DNA of 34,542 nt from Geodermatophilus aquaeductus (lineage in GTDB: Bacteria > Actinomycetota > Actinomycetes > Mycobacteriales > Geodermatophilaceae): assembly GCF_900182545.1 (NCBI RefSeq), contig NZ_FXTJ01000021.1, forward strand, positions 1 to 34,542. Direction: 5' to 3'. Both the position numbers and the translations under genes were made by a program. This document shows, one piece after another, positions 14,589 to 22,851 of the stretch (positions are counted from its first letter, which is position 1; each line of letters begins with the position of its first letter). The notes beneath the pieces were generated by a model. That model made no database searches and was not told the origin of the DNA. It saw only the letters and a program-made list of their open reading frames with translations.

Positions 14589-15674
14589 TCAGAACCGCAG
14601 GACGGCCTGCAGCGGCGGGGCGGGCAGCCGGCGTCCGGCGAGGTCGGCGAGCAGCCGCGGGCCGTCGTCGAAGGGCACGACGTCGGTGACGACGTGCCGC
14701 AGGACGTCGTCACCGCGCGCGCGGAGCAGGTCGAGGGTGACGTCGGCCAGCGCCCGCCGCGGCCAGGCACCGGCCATCCCGCGCGGCACCCGGCTGATCT
14801 GGGCGCACACCACCGACAGGCCGTTGTGGTGGAACTCCTCGCCGAGCCGGACCGCCGCCGCGCCGGCCTGGTAGAAGCCCAGGTCGACGACGACGCCCTG
14901 CGGCCGCAGCGCCTTGAGCCCGGTGGCGAGGTCGGCGTCGTGCCCGCGGCACTGCAGCACCAGGTCGGCGCCGGCGTCGCCGGGCGCGTGCCGCCAGCGC
15001 TGCTTGACCTCCTGCCACGCGTCGACGTCGACGGTCGCCAGCCCCAGCGCCCCGGCCACCGCGCGGCGGTCGGGCGAGGACTCCGCGACGACGACGTCGG
15101 CGGCACCGTGCCGGACGGCCAGCATCGCCGTCAGCAGCCCGATGACGCCGGCGCCGGTGACCAGCACGTGCCGGTCGCGGACGCCGTCGCCCACGCCGCC
15201 GCCGGGTCCGGTGAACTGCGCGGTGGCGTGCAGCAGGCCGTTGACGCAGATCGGGCCCATCTGCGCGAGGTAGATCCCGAGGACCGGGTCGAGGTCGTCG
15301 GGCACCGGGATGACCGGCTTCTCGGCGGGGTCGGCGCAGCGGCCGGTGCGGTGGCCGTAGGCCATGGCCACCCGCGTGCCCTCGGCGAGGTCGGGCGTGC
15401 GGCTGTCGGTGACGGTCCCGACCTCCATGTAGCCCAGGGTCTCGACGGGATAGCCGGCGCGCGGCAGGTCGGGGCCGAAGGAGCGCAGGTCGGGGTCCCA
15501 GCCGGCGGCGTGCTGCGGGTCGGTGCCGCGCACCAGCGCCACCTCGGTGCCGGCGCTGACACCGCTGTACTCGGTGGTCACCCACGCCTGGCCGGGGCCG
15601 GGCTCGTGCTCGGTCACGTCGAGGACGGCCGGCCGGCCCGGCTCGACGACGCCGATGGTCCGCACGGCCCTCAT
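14589..15674 (-). CDS. Zinc-independent medium-chain dehydrogenase/reductase family protein
   Basis: A 361-residue MDR protein. The place of the catalytic-zinc cysteine is taken by [15 protein letters not shown] (residues ~36-50), the SGxSAGTE form seen in BchC/ToxD-like members that lack catalytic zinc. The Rossmann loop [23 protein letters not shown] lies near 170-190, followed by [20 protein letters not shown] and [10 protein letters not shown]. It therefore probably uses NAD(P)H on an unknown substrate. ATG at 15674 is the only good start. It stands alone, divergent from the channel gene over a 162-base region with a 20-bp inverted repeat. Confidence 0.82.
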   Translation of the reverse strand: MRAVRTIGVVEPGRPAVLDVTEHEPGPGQAWVTTEYSGVSAGTEVALVRGTDPQHAAGWDPDLRSFGPDLPRAGYPVETLGYMEVGTVTDSRTPDLAEGTRVAMAYGHRTGRCADPAEKPVIPVPDDLDPVLGIYLAQMGPICVNGLLHATAQFTGPGGGVGDGVRDRHVLVTGAGVIGLLTAMLAVRHGAADVVVAESSPDRRAVAGALGLATVDVDAWQEVKQRWRHAPGDAGADLVLQCRGHDADLATGLKALRPQGVVVDLGFYQAGAAAVRLGEEFHHNGLSVVCAQISRVPRGMAGAWPRRALADVTLDLLRARGDDVLRHVVTDVVPFDDGPRLLADLAGRRLPAPPLQAVLRF

Positions 15675-15759
15675 GCCTGCACCGTGCCATCCCCGGCGGC
15701 GGCCCGCGCGGCGATCCCGGCCGGCACCGGCCGGTTTCGATCGCACACGATCGGGTCTG

Positions 15760-15808
15760 CGCGGAGTCGTGCTCTGCCCTGCCGGGCGGGGCAGAGCACG
15801 ACTCCGCG
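15760..15808. repeat. 20-bp perfect inverted repeat in a divergent intergenic region
   Basis: Arms 15760-15779 and 15789-15808 are perfectly complementary over 20 bases, each containing GTCGTGCTCTGCCC or its complement, with a nine-base loop. It lies between the divergent starts at 15674 and 15837, where a terminator is not expected. It may be an extragenic palindromic element or a regulatory hairpin. The same region holds smaller palindromes (CCGGCCGG pairs at 15717-15734 and CGATCG pairs at 15738-15753). Confidence 0.75.
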
Positions 15809-15836
15809 GAGGACCACCTCCTGGGACCCTCGCCGC

Positions 15837-16736
15837 GTGGCCTCCGCGGCAGGATGGGCAGCGACGGCGGTCGGCGCGGCTCTGGTGCTGTTCGCGCTGC
15901 GGGACATCGTCCACACGCTGTGGCACCCGAGCAGCCGGGGCGGGCTGAGCCGGCGGCTCATGCACGCCGTCTGGCGCGCCGGCCACCGCGCGCGGCACCG
16001 GAGCCGCCTGGCGTTCCTCGGCGGGCCGCTGACGATGGGCGCCGTCGTCCTCGCCTGGGTGCTGCTGCTGGTGGCGGGCTGGACGCTCGTGTACTGGCCG
16101 CACCTGCCGCATGGCTTCGTCTACGGCAGTGGGCTCGACGTCGACGGTCGCGGGCAGTTGATCGACGCGGTCTACCTGTCCATCGTCACCCTGGGCACGC
16201 TGGGCTTCGGCGACATCGTCCCGGAGAGCTCCTGGCTGCGGATCGCCGTCCCGGTGCAGGCGCTCATCGGGTTCGTCCTGCTCACCGCGGCGGTCACCTG
16301 GGTGCTGCAGGTGTACCCGGCGCTGAGCCGGCGGCGCGCGCTGGCGCTGCGGCTGGCGCTGCTGCAGCGCACCGGCCCGTCCGTGCCCGACCCCGGCCTG
16401 CTGCGCGAGGTGGCCGGCGACCTGGTGCACGTGCGGGTCGACCTCACCCAGCACGCCGAGACGTACTACTTCGGCGACGTCGACCCCGAGACCGCGCTCC
16501 CCCGGCAGCTGCCGGTGGCCCTGCGGCTGGCCGACGCGGCCCGCTGCTCCCCCGACGACGACGTGCGCACCGGCGGCGAGTACCTGGCCCTCGTGCTCCG
16601 GGACCTGACCGGCGTCCTCGACCGCCAGTTCCTGCGCCGCGGCGGCGCCGTCGGGGACCTCGTGACCGCCTACGCCGACGACCACGGCTACCCGCCGGAC
16701 GACGCCGGCGGTCGGCGCAGCGACGCGTCCAGCTGA
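15837..16736 (+). CDS. Potassium channel-like membrane protein (two-pore-helix ion channel domain)
   Basis: A 299-residue membrane protein. Hydrophobic segments lie at about residues 5-21, 62-86 and 136-157. Between the last two is a pore loop with the selectivity filter TLGTLGFGD (119-126 region), the TxGFGD form of K+ channel pores. Residues ~160-299 form a soluble tail with [20 protein letters not shown], without a recognisable RCK domain. GTG at 15837 has no Shine-Dalgarno sequence. The last 49 bases overlap the convergent Imm-5-like gene. Potassium selectivity is inferred from the filter alone. Confidence 0.8.
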   Translation: MASAAGWAATAVGAALVLFALRDIVHTLWHPSSRGGLSRRLMHAVWRAGHRARHRSRLAFLGGPLTMGAVVLAWVLLLVAGWTLVYWPHLPHGFVYGSGLDVDGRGQLIDAVYLSIVTLGTLGFGDIVPESSWLRIAVPVQALIGFVLLTAAVTWVLQVYPALSRRRALALRLALLQRTGPSVPDPGLLREVAGDLVHVRVDLTQHAETYYFGDVDPETALPRQLPVALRLADAARCSPDDDVRTGGEYLALVLRDLTGVLDRQFLRRGGAVGDLVTAYADDHGYPPDDAGGRRSDASS

Positions 16737-17251
16737 CGGAGGAGCTCACCGACGCGCCCGCCACCGCCGGGGGCCGGTGGGTAGCGCCGCAGGACGCCGA
16801 CCACGACGGGACCCGCGAGGTCCCGGGCCCGGGCGATGCGGTCGGCGCCGACGGCGGGGTCGTCCCCCGCGTCGAGCTCGAGGGCCCGGGCGGCGTGGGC
16901 GGCCGAGCCGAGGACGTGCCGGACCTGCGTGGCCCTCGCCAGGGGGTGGAGGAACGCGGCGCCGGCCGCGGCCATCGCCGCCCGTGCGGCCTCGCTCGCC
17001 GCGGCCGCCCCGGCGTCGCGTGCGTCGTGCGCCGCCCGCTGCGCCGCCCAGGCGCGGTCCCGGAGCACCCGGGTCCGCTCGGCGCCGTCGGCGAAGGCCT
17101 GTGCGGCGTCGACGGCGGCCCGCGGACGCCCGTCGCCGGGCCGGTCGCGCTCGACCAGCGCCAGGACGGTCCGCGCGCACGCCGCCGCGAAGCCGGTGAC
17201 CGCGCGGAGCTCGTCGCGGCCCAGCTCGATCCGCGCGGGGTCCTCTCCCAC
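16688..17251 (-). CDS. Imm-5-like putative immunity protein
   Basis: A 187-residue, alanine-rich all-helical protein. Blocks such as [47 protein letters not shown] and [27 protein letters not shown] match actinobacterial proteins annotated as 'putative immunity protein' (Imm-5-like); this is recognition from memory. No toxin partner is nearby, so a role in toxin neutralisation is unsupported here. GTG at 17251 is the best start; a CACGAT box six bases before it may allow leaderless initiation. The 3' end overlaps the channel gene on the other strand by 49 bases. Confidence 0.65.
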   Translation of the reverse strand: MGEDPARIELGRDELRAVTGFAAACARTVLALVERDRPGDGRPRAAVDAAQAFADGAERTRVLRDRAWAAQRAAHDARDAGAAAASEAARAAMAAAGAAFLHPLARATQVRHVLGSAAHAARALELDAGDDPAVGADRIARARDLAGPVVVGVLRRYPPAPGGGGRVGELLRQLDASLRRPPASSGG

Positions 17252-17365
17252 GGCGCCATCGTGCCGCCCCGCCGACCGCCGGCCGGTTGGTCCCCGGCCG
17301 GCCGGGTAGCCCGGCACCGCGGGAGCCGACCGCGCCCGTCCGACCCGAGCCAGCTGCGAGGACCG

Positions 17366-17788
17366 ATGACCGAGAGCACCCCGCCCGCGAGCGCCTCGAC
17401 CGCGGACCTCCTGCAGTCGCTGACCGACGACGTCACGACACTGGTCCGCGACGAGCTCGCGCAGGCCCGCGCGGAGGTCGCCGGGAGGGCGCGGCGGGCC
17501 GGGCGCGCGGCCGCCCTGCTCGGCGGTGCGGCGGGGCTCGGTGTCCTGGCGGTCGGGAGCTCCAGCGCCCTGCTGCTGCGGCTGCTCGAGCGCCGGCTGT
17601 CCCCGCCCGCCGCCGCGGCCGTGGCGACGCTGCTCTACGGAGGGGGCGCCGCCGCGCTGGCCTCCACCGCGCGGGAGGAGTTGCGCCGGGCCGGGTCGCT
17701 GCTGCCGGAGCGGACGGCGGCCAGCGTCCGCGAGGACGTGCGCGTGGCGTCGGCCGCCGCGGGCACGACCGCACCACCGGCCGGCTGA
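17366..17788 (+). CDS. Phage holin superfamily (DUF1469-type) membrane protein
   Basis: A 140-residue protein. An amphipathic N-terminal helix ([23 protein letters not shown]) precedes two membrane segments (about residues 47-70 and 78-100) and a charged tail ([25 protein letters not shown]). The layout is that of the Phage_holin_3_6/DUF1469 family, which in actinobacteria is a common housekeeping membrane family, not evidence of a prophage. ATG 17366 has GAGGA upstream. The next small gene follows after 16 bases and is probably co-transcribed. Confidence 0.8.
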   Translation: MTESTPPASASTADLLQSLTDDVTTLVRDELAQARAEVAGRARRAGRAAALLGGAAGLGVLAVGSSSALLLRLLERRLSPPAAAAVATLLYGGGAAALASTAREELRRAGSLLPERTAASVREDVRVASAAAGTTAPPAG

Positions 17789-17804
17789 CCCGAGGAGCCA
17801 GGAC

Positions 17805-18005
17805 GTGAGCGCCGACGAGACCCAGGTCTTCCATCCCGGCCAGATCGTGCCCCGCAGCGGCATCTACCGGTGCGACGGGCACGACGAGGACCACGCCTAC
17901 GAGTCCACCGACGTCGCGGGACACCGCTTCCCCCCGCTCCCCCGCGGCTGCCGGGGCGAGGGGTGGGTGCTCGAGCGGGCGACCGGACACCACCGCGCGA
18001 GGTGA
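17805..18005 (+). CDS. Small conserved-looking protein with PGQIVPRSGIYRC motif
   Basis: A 66-residue soluble protein. HPGQIVPRSGIYRCDGHD, STDVAGHRFPPLPRGCRGEGWVLE contain two cysteines and several histidines, and resemble small proteins of the YjzC-like 'PGQ-x-P-x-SGxY' type that precede a zinc-ribbon-like turn. I cannot name a function. GTG at 17805 follows GAGGAG at good distance. It probably shares a transcript with the holin-family gene. Confidence 0.65.
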   Translation: MSADETQVFHPGQIVPRSGIYRCDGHDEDHAYESTDVAGHRFPPLPRGCRGEGWVLERATGHHRAR

Positions 18006-18126
18006 GCCGGCCGGTACCCCGCGCCCGGCCCGGCCCGTGACGGGACCACCGGCCGCGCATGCCTGCCGCGATCCGCTCGCGACCCTCGGCCGAGCCGGCC
18101 GGGCGCACCTGGCAGCCTGTGCGGCC

Positions 18127-18978
18127 GTGGTGAACGTCCTCTCCATCCAGTCGCACGTCGCCTTCGGCCACGTGGGCAACTCCTCGGCCGTCTTCCCGCT
18201 GCAGCGCCTCGGCGTCGAGGTGTGGCCGGTGCACACCGTCCAGTTCTCCAACCACACCGGCTACGGCGCGTGGACCGGCCGGGTGTTCGACGGGCAGGCC
18301 GTCGAGGAGGTCGTCGACGGCATCGCCGACCGCGGCGTCCTGGGCACCGCCGACGCCGTCCTGTCGGGTTACCTCGGCTCCGCCGACATCGGCCACGCCG
18401 TCGTCGGCACCGTCGGGCGGGTGCGCGCGGCCAACCCCGACGCCGTCTACTGCTGCGACCCGGTCATCGGCGATGTCGGCCGCGGCGTGTTCGTGCGCCC
18501 CGGCATCGAGGAGCTCATGCGCGAGGTCGCCGTCCCCGCGGCCGACCTGGTGACCCCCAACCACTACGAGCTCGACCTGCTCGCGCAGACGACGACGCGG
18601 ACCCTCGCCGAGGTCAGGGACGCCGTCGCCGCGGTGCAGGCGCTGGGCCCGCGGGTGGTGCTGACGACGTCGCTGGTCGTCGACGACACCCCCGACGACG
18701 CGGTCGACCTGCTCGCCTCCGAGGGCGGCCGGCACTTCCGGGTCCGCACGCCGCGGCTGTCGGTGTCGGTCAACGGCGCCGGCGACGCGATCGCGGCGCT
18801 GTTCCTCGCGCACTGGCTCGACACCCGCTCGGCTGGCGAGGCGCTGGGCCGGGCCGCGGCCAGCGTGTGGGGTCTGCTGCGGCGCACCGAGGAGGCCGGC
18901 TCGCGGGAGATCCTGCTGGTCGCCGCCCAGGACGAGTTCGTGTCGCCGTCGCGGAGCTTCGCCGTCGAGGAGGTCTGA
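18127..18978 (+). CDS. pdxY: Pyridoxal kinase (PdxY)
   Basis: Phosphorylates pyridoxal to PLP in the B6 salvage pathway. It has 283 residues in the ribokinase fold: [23 protein letters not shown] at the start, [14 protein letters not shown] (residues 38-51), [14 protein letters not shown] (110-123), [10 protein letters not shown] (143-152) and the catalytic anion hole NGAGD (216-220, base D220). GTG at 18127 or 18130 both fit; a CAGCCT box lies eight bases before 18127, so the start may be leaderless. It is followed by a hairpin at 18984-19000. Confidence 0.92.
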   Translation: MVNVLSIQSHVAFGHVGNSSAVFPLQRLGVEVWPVHTVQFSNHTGYGAWTGRVFDGQAVEEVVDGIADRGVLGTADAVLSGYLGSADIGHAVVGTVGRVRAANPDAVYCCDPVIGDVGRGVFVRPGIEELMREVAVPAADLVTPNHYELDLLAQTTTRTLAEVRDAVAAVQALGPRVVLTTSLVVDDTPDDAVDLLASEGGRHFRVRTPRLSVSVNGAGDAIAALFLAHWLDTRSAGEALGRAAASVWGLLRRTEEAGSREILLVAAQDEFVSPSRSFAVEEV

Positions 18979-18983
18979 ACGCG

Positions 18984-19000
18984 CGGGGAGCCGCTCCCCG
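18984..19000 (+). terminator. Short hairpin after pdxY
   Basis: CGGGGAG (18984-18990) and CTCCCCG (18994-19000) form a seven-base stem with a three-base loop, right after the pdxY stop and just before the TAGCGT box of the permease gene. It may terminate pdxY or act as an operator. Confidence 0.4.
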
Positions 19001-19003
19001 ACC

Positions 19004-19009
19004 TAGCGT
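19004..19009 (+). promoter_or_regulatory. TAGCGT -10 box, leaderless start of the permease gene
   Basis: TAGCGT is followed by six bases and GTG at 19016; no Shine-Dalgarno sequence is present. Confidence 0.5.
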
Positions 19010-19015
19010 CCCCGC

Positions 19016-20500
19016 GTGGACCTGTTCCGGACGAAGTCGGTCGAGGCGGTACGAGCGGACGCCGGGGACGACCCCGCCGGCGCCGAGAGCACCGGGCACC
19101 TGCGCAAGCGGCTGAGCGCCCGCCACCTCGTCGGCTTCGGCATCGGCATCGTGATCGGCACCGGCATCTTCACGCTCACCGGTGTCACGGCGAAGCAGAA
19201 CGCGGGGCCGGCGGTGGTCGTCTCCTTCGCCATCGCCGGCCTGGTCGCCCTGCTGGCCGCGCTCTGCTACGCCGAGCTCGCCTCCGCGGCGCCGACGGCG
19301 GGCAGCGCCTACACCTACGCCTACGCGACCGCCGGCGAGGTGGTGGCGTGGATCATCGGCTGGGACCTGTTCCTCGAGTTCGCGCTCGGCGCGGCGGTGG
19401 TGGCCCGCGGCTGGTCGGGCTACGTGGGCAACCTGCTCGGCCTGCCGCCGTCGCTGTTCGGCGAGACGTCGACGGTGAACGTCGGGGCGGCCGCGATCGT
19501 CGTCGTCCTGACGCTGGTGGCCGTGCTGGGCATCCGGGAGTCGGCGCGGGTCACCGGCCTGCTCGTGGTCGTCAAGGTCGCCGTCTGCGTGTTCGTCATC
19601 GTCGCCGGCGCCTGGTTCGTGCGCGGCGCCAACCTCACGCCGTTCGTCCCGCCCGCGGAGCCGGCCGAGGGCGGCAGCGGGCTCACCCGGCCGCTCATCG
19701 AGGTGGTCGCCGGGCTGGAACCGGTCGCCTTCGGCGTCGGCGGCGTGCTGACCGCGGCCGCCGTCGTCTTCTTCGCCTACACCGGCTTCGAGGCGGTCGC
19801 GAACCTCTCGGAGGAGACCCGGCGCCCGGCGCGCGACGTGCCGCTCGGCCTGCTCGGCACCCTGGGGCTGGCGACCGCCCTCTACGTCGGCGTCGCGTTC
19901 GTGGTCGTCGGGATGGTCGAGTACCGCGACATCGACGAGGGCGCGCCGATCGCCGACGCCTTCGACCAGGTGGGGCTGGGCTGGGCGTCGTCCCTGGTGT
20001 CGATCGCCGCGGTGGCGGGCCTGACCTCGGTGATCCTCGTCGACCTGATCACCATCGGCCGCATCGGCTTCGCCATGGGCCGCGACGGCCTGCTGCCGCC
20101 GGCGGTGGCCCGGGTCAGCCCGCGCACCGGCACCCCGGTGCGGGTCACCCTGCTGTTCGCGGGCCTCGTGCTGGTCCTCGCGACGTTCGTCCCGCTCGGC
20201 ACGCTGGCCGACCTGGTGAGCATCGGCACGCTGTTCGCGTTCCTGCTGGTGTCGGTCGCGGTGGTCGTGCTGCGGCGCACCCGGCCGGAGCTCGAGCGGC
20301 CGTTCCGGGTGCCGCTGTCGCCGGTGCTGCCGCTGCTGTCCGCGCTCGCCTGCCTCTACCTGATGCTCAACCTGAGCATCGAGACCTGGCTGCGCTTCCT
20401 GGCGTGGCTGGCGATCGGGCTGCTCGTCTACGCGGTCTACGGCTACCGCAACTCCCGCCTCGGCCGCTCGGCCCGCACGAGGTCCGGAGCGCGCGTGTGA
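19016..20500 (+). CDS. APC-family amino acid permease (cationic amino acid transporter type)
   Basis: A 494-residue transporter of the APC superfamily with about 12 membrane segments. HLVGFGIGIVIGTGIFTLTG (residues ~36-55) is the TM1 substrate-binding GxGIGTGIF motif; TAGSAYTYAYATAGEVVAWIIGWDL follows. FFAYTGFEAVANLSEETRRPARDVP is the CAT-type consensus. Substrate is probably a basic or neutral amino acid; this cannot be refined. It overlaps the next gene by GTGA. The start is taken as GTG 19016 because of the TAGCGT box six bases upstream. Confidence 0.9.
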   Translation: MDLFRTKSVEAVRADAGDDPAGAESTGHLRKRLSARHLVGFGIGIVIGTGIFTLTGVTAKQNAGPAVVVSFAIAGLVALLAALCYAELASAAPTAGSAYTYAYATAGEVVAWIIGWDLFLEFALGAAVVARGWSGYVGNLLGLPPSLFGETSTVNVGAAAIVVVLTLVAVLGIRESARVTGLLVVVKVAVCVFVIVAGAWFVRGANLTPFVPPAEPAEGGSGLTRPLIEVVAGLEPVAFGVGGVLTAAAVVFFAYTGFEAVANLSEETRRPARDVPLGLLGTLGLATALYVGVAFVVVGMVEYRDIDEGAPIADAFDQVGLGWASSLVSIAAVAGLTSVILVDLITIGRIGFAMGRDGLLPPAVARVSPRTGTPVRVTLLFAGLVLVLATFVPLGTLADLVSIGTLFAFLLVSVAVVVLRRTRPELERPFRVPLSPVLPLLSALACLYLMLNLSIETWLRFLAWLAIGLLVYAVYGYRNSRLGRSARTRSGARV

Positions 20501-20844
20501 CCGACGACCCCGCGGAGCGGGCGGCGGCCGCGGCCCGGCGCAGCCGCGAGCTGGCCGACCGCCGCGCGCGGTTGGCCGCGGGCGACGCGCCTTCCGGGGA
20601 CGACGTCCGGGCGGCGGAGCGGGCCGCGGAGGAGTCCGCCGCCCGGGCGGAGGCGGCGCAGGAACGCACCGCGGGGCGGCACGAGGAGGCCGCGGGGCTG
20701 CACGAGGCCGCGGCAGGGGCGCACGAGGCGGCGGCCGGGACCGGGCACGGCGACCCCGGCGACCACCGGCGGCAGGCGTCCGGGCACCGCGAGGAGGCCC
20801 GGACCCACCGGCGGCAGGCCGCCGAGGAGGGACCCGAGGGCTGA
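20497..20844 (+). CDS. Ala/Glu/His-rich coiled-coil protein
   Basis: A 115-residue, highly charged protein of Ala, Arg, Glu and His, predicted to be a long helix. Seven-residue units RHEEAAG, LHEAAAG and AHEAAAG, then HRRQASGHREEARTHRRQAAEE, give a coiled-coil-like pattern with repeated His. No enzyme family is recognised. GTG 20497 overlaps the permease stop (GTGA), so it is translated with the permease. A role as a soluble partner is speculation. Confidence 0.7.
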   Translation: MTDDPAERAAAAARRSRELADRRARLAAGDAPSGDDVRAAERAAEESAARAEAAQERTAGRHEEAAGLHEAAAGAHEAAAGTGHGDPGDHRRQASGHREEARTHRRQAAEEGPEG

Positions 20845-20896
20845 GGTCGTTCCGGTGGGGCGACCTCCTCGCAGGGGCCCGCCGCGAGCCTGCGAG
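20843..20896. terminator. Tandem hairpins between convergent genes
   Basis: GAGGTCG (20843-20849) pairs with CGACCTC (20861-20867), and CTCGCAGG (20868-20875) pairs with CCTGCGAG (20889-20896). They lie between the coiled-coil gene stop and the CheR gene stop and fit a bidirectional terminator without a U-tract. Confidence 0.6.
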
Positions 20897-20922
20897 CGGT
20901 GGGGGGCAGGGAGGTCCTCTGA

Positions 20923-22848
20923 CTAGTCGGTGGGGTCCATCAGGACGACGGCGCCGCCGCGCCGGGCCGCGCCGGGTGCGGAGGCGCTGACCGTCACCCG
21001 GACCCGCAGCGGCCGGCCCCGGCGGTTGACCGCCCGCAGCTCGAGGGTCTCGTGCGGCGGCCCGTCGCCGGCCACCTGCCGGCGCAGCAGCGGCTGCAGC
21101 TGGGCCAGCGGCAGCCCGATGTCGAGGTCGAGCAGGCGCCGGCCGGTGACCTCGTCCTGGCGCAGGCCCCACAGGTCCTCGGCTGCGGCGTTCCACGCCA
21201 GCACCCGCAGGTCGGGGTCCACGACGACGACGCCGGCGCGGAAGCTGGAGAGCACGCCGGTCATGAAGTCGTTGAGCGTGGCGACCTCCTCGGTGCTGAC
21301 CCGCAGCTCCTCGTTGGTCGTGTGGAGCTCGTCGTTCATCGACTGGAGCTCCTCGTTCATCGTCTCCAGCTCCTCGTTGGTCGACTGGAGCTCCTCGTTG
21401 GTGGTCTCCAGCTCCTCGACCGTCGACTGGAGCTCCTCGTTGGTGGTCTCCAGCTCCTCGTTGGTCGACTGCAGCTCCTCGTAGGCGGTCTCGAGCTGCC
21501 GGTTGGCGTACTCGAGCTCGCGCTGCAGCCGCCTGTAGTGGGTGACGTCCTCGAAGACGACCGTGCAGCCGAGCGGGCTGCCGTCCTCGCGGGACAGCGG
21601 TGCCACCCGGACGTCGAACACGAGCGCCTCGGTGCCGGCCTGGTGCCGCTCGACGCCACGCAGCCACACGGTCTGCCGGCTCGTGACGGCCTCGGCGATC
21701 GCGCCGCGCAGCTCGACCGGCCGGTAGGACACCTCGAGGTCCTGGAACGGCCGGCCGACGTCGCGCTCGTCGACGCGGAACAGCCGCCCGGCGTCGGAGT
21801 TCACCATCGCCAGGCGGCCGTCGGCGTCGAGGACGAGCTGGGCGCCCGGCGAGGACAGCATCGCCTGGCGGCGCAGCCGGGCGGGGTCGCCGTCGCCGGC
21901 GTCGCCGTCGGCGCGCGCGGCGAGGGGGTGCGGCCGCCGGTCGGCCGCCGTGCCGCCCTCGCGCTTGCGGAAGAAGCGCCGGGTGAGGTCGACCGGCACG
22001 AACAGCTGCGCGTGCGACAGCAGCATCTCGGCCTTGCCGAGGAACAGCAGCCCGTGCGGGGCCAGGGCGAAGTGCAGCCGGCCGAGGATGCGGTCCTGCG
22101 TCTCGGCGGTGAAGTACATGAGGGTGTTGCGGCACAGCAGCAGGTCCACGTGCGAGATCGGCGCGTCCTGCACGAGGTCGTTGCGGCCGAAGATCACCGA
22201 GCGGCGCAGGTCCTTGCGGAAGGCGAACCGGGAGCCCTCCGGGGTGAAGTACCGCTCCACCTGCTCGGGCGTCAGGCTGCTCATCTCGCGCTCGGTGAAC
22301 AGCGCCTGGCGCGCCTGCGCGAGCGCCTCCTCGTCGACGTCGGTGGCGTAGATCTTCACCCGCTCGCGGAACTCGTCGACCCCGAGCGCCTCGGCCAGCA
22401 GGATCGCCAGGCTGTAGGCCTCCTGCCCCGAGGCCGAGCCGGCGCTCCACACCCGGATGACCGGGCCGGCGGAGGCCAGCAGCTGCGGCAGCAGCTCGTC
22501 GCGCAGGTGGTCCCAGGCCGGCCGGTCGCGGAAGAAGCTCGTGACGTTGATGAGGATCGTGGTGAACAGCGGCGCGAACTCGTCGGGGTGGACCTCGAGG
22601 AAGTCCTGGTACTCCGCGACCGAGGAGATGCCGACCTCGGCCATGCGGCGGCGCACCCGGCGGACCAGGCTCGGCCGCTTGTAGCCGGTGAAGTCGAAGC
22701 CGCGGCGCTCGCGCAGGTAGTGCAGCAGCCCCTCGAAGTCGGGGTCGAGCCCGGCCGCGGCCTCGCCGAACGGGTCCGTCCCGTCGTCGAGCTCGTCGGC
22801 CAGCAGGTCGTCGTCGACCGTGTCCTCCGGCTGTCGCTCCTCCGCCAC
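20923..22848 (-). CDS. CheR-type methyltransferase with PAS domains and a long heptad coil
   Basis: A 641-residue hybrid. Residues ~35-295 are a CheR methyltransferase: helical N-domain, TSFFRD (103-108), SAM loop VWSAGSASGQEAYSLAI (133-149; the usual CSTGEE is SASGQE) and LLCRNTLMYF (237-246). A PAS-like domain lies at ~330-440, then a coil of repeated EELxxTN heptads (~457-520), then a second PAS domain (~525-640). Such CheR-PAS proteins normally pair with CheB as here. No receptor, CheA or CheW gene is near, so the targets are unlikely to be classical chemoreceptors encoded here. GTG 22848 lies three bases after the CheB stop. Confidence 0.88.
   Translation of the reverse strand: MAEERQPEDTVDDDLLADELDDGTDPFGEAAAGLDPDFEGLLHYLRERRGFDFTGYKRPSLVRRVRRRMAEVGISSVAEYQDFLEVHPDEFAPLFTTILINVTSFFRDRPAWDHLRDELLPQLLASAGPVIRVWSAGSASGQEAYSLAILLAEALGVDEFRERVKIYATDVDEEALAQARQALFTEREMSSLTPEQVERYFTPEGSRFAFRKDLRRSVIFGRNDLVQDAPISHVDLLLCRNTLMYFTAETQDRILGRLHFALAPHGLLFLGKAEMLLSHAQLFVPVDLTRRFFRKREGGTAADRRPHPLAARADGDAGDGDPARLRRQAMLSSPGAQLVLDADGRLAMVNSDAGRLFRVDERDVGRPFQDLEVSYRPVELRGAIAEAVTSRQTVWLRGVERHQAGTEALVFDVRVAPLSREDGSPLGCTVVFEDVTHYRRLQRELEYANRQLETAYEELQSTNEELETTNEELQSTVEELETTNEELQSTNEELETMNEELQSMNDELHTTNEELRVSTEEVATLNDFMTGVLSSFRAGVVVVDPDLRVLAWNAAAEDLWGLRQDEVTGRRLLDLDIGLPLAQLQPLLRRQVAGDGPPHETLELRAVNRRGRPLRVRVTVSASAPGAARRGGAVVLMDPTD
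21303..21480 (-). repeat. 21-base tandem repeats coding EELxxTN heptads
   Basis: Units of 21 bases such as GAGCTCCTCGTTGGTCGACTG alternate with GAGCTCCTCGTTGGTGGTCTC across about eight copies. They encode EELQSTN/EELETTN heptads that join the two PAS-like domains. Confidence 0.85.
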
Positions 22849-22851
22849 GGA

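Noticed and set aside
17366..17788. Prophage remnant because of a holin-family protein
   Set aside because: No other phage gene is near, and this holin superfamily branch is common as a chromosomal actinobacterial membrane protein.
21303..21480. CRISPR-like tandem repeats
   Set aside because: No spacers; the 21-base units are in frame and encode a coiled coil in CheR-PAS.
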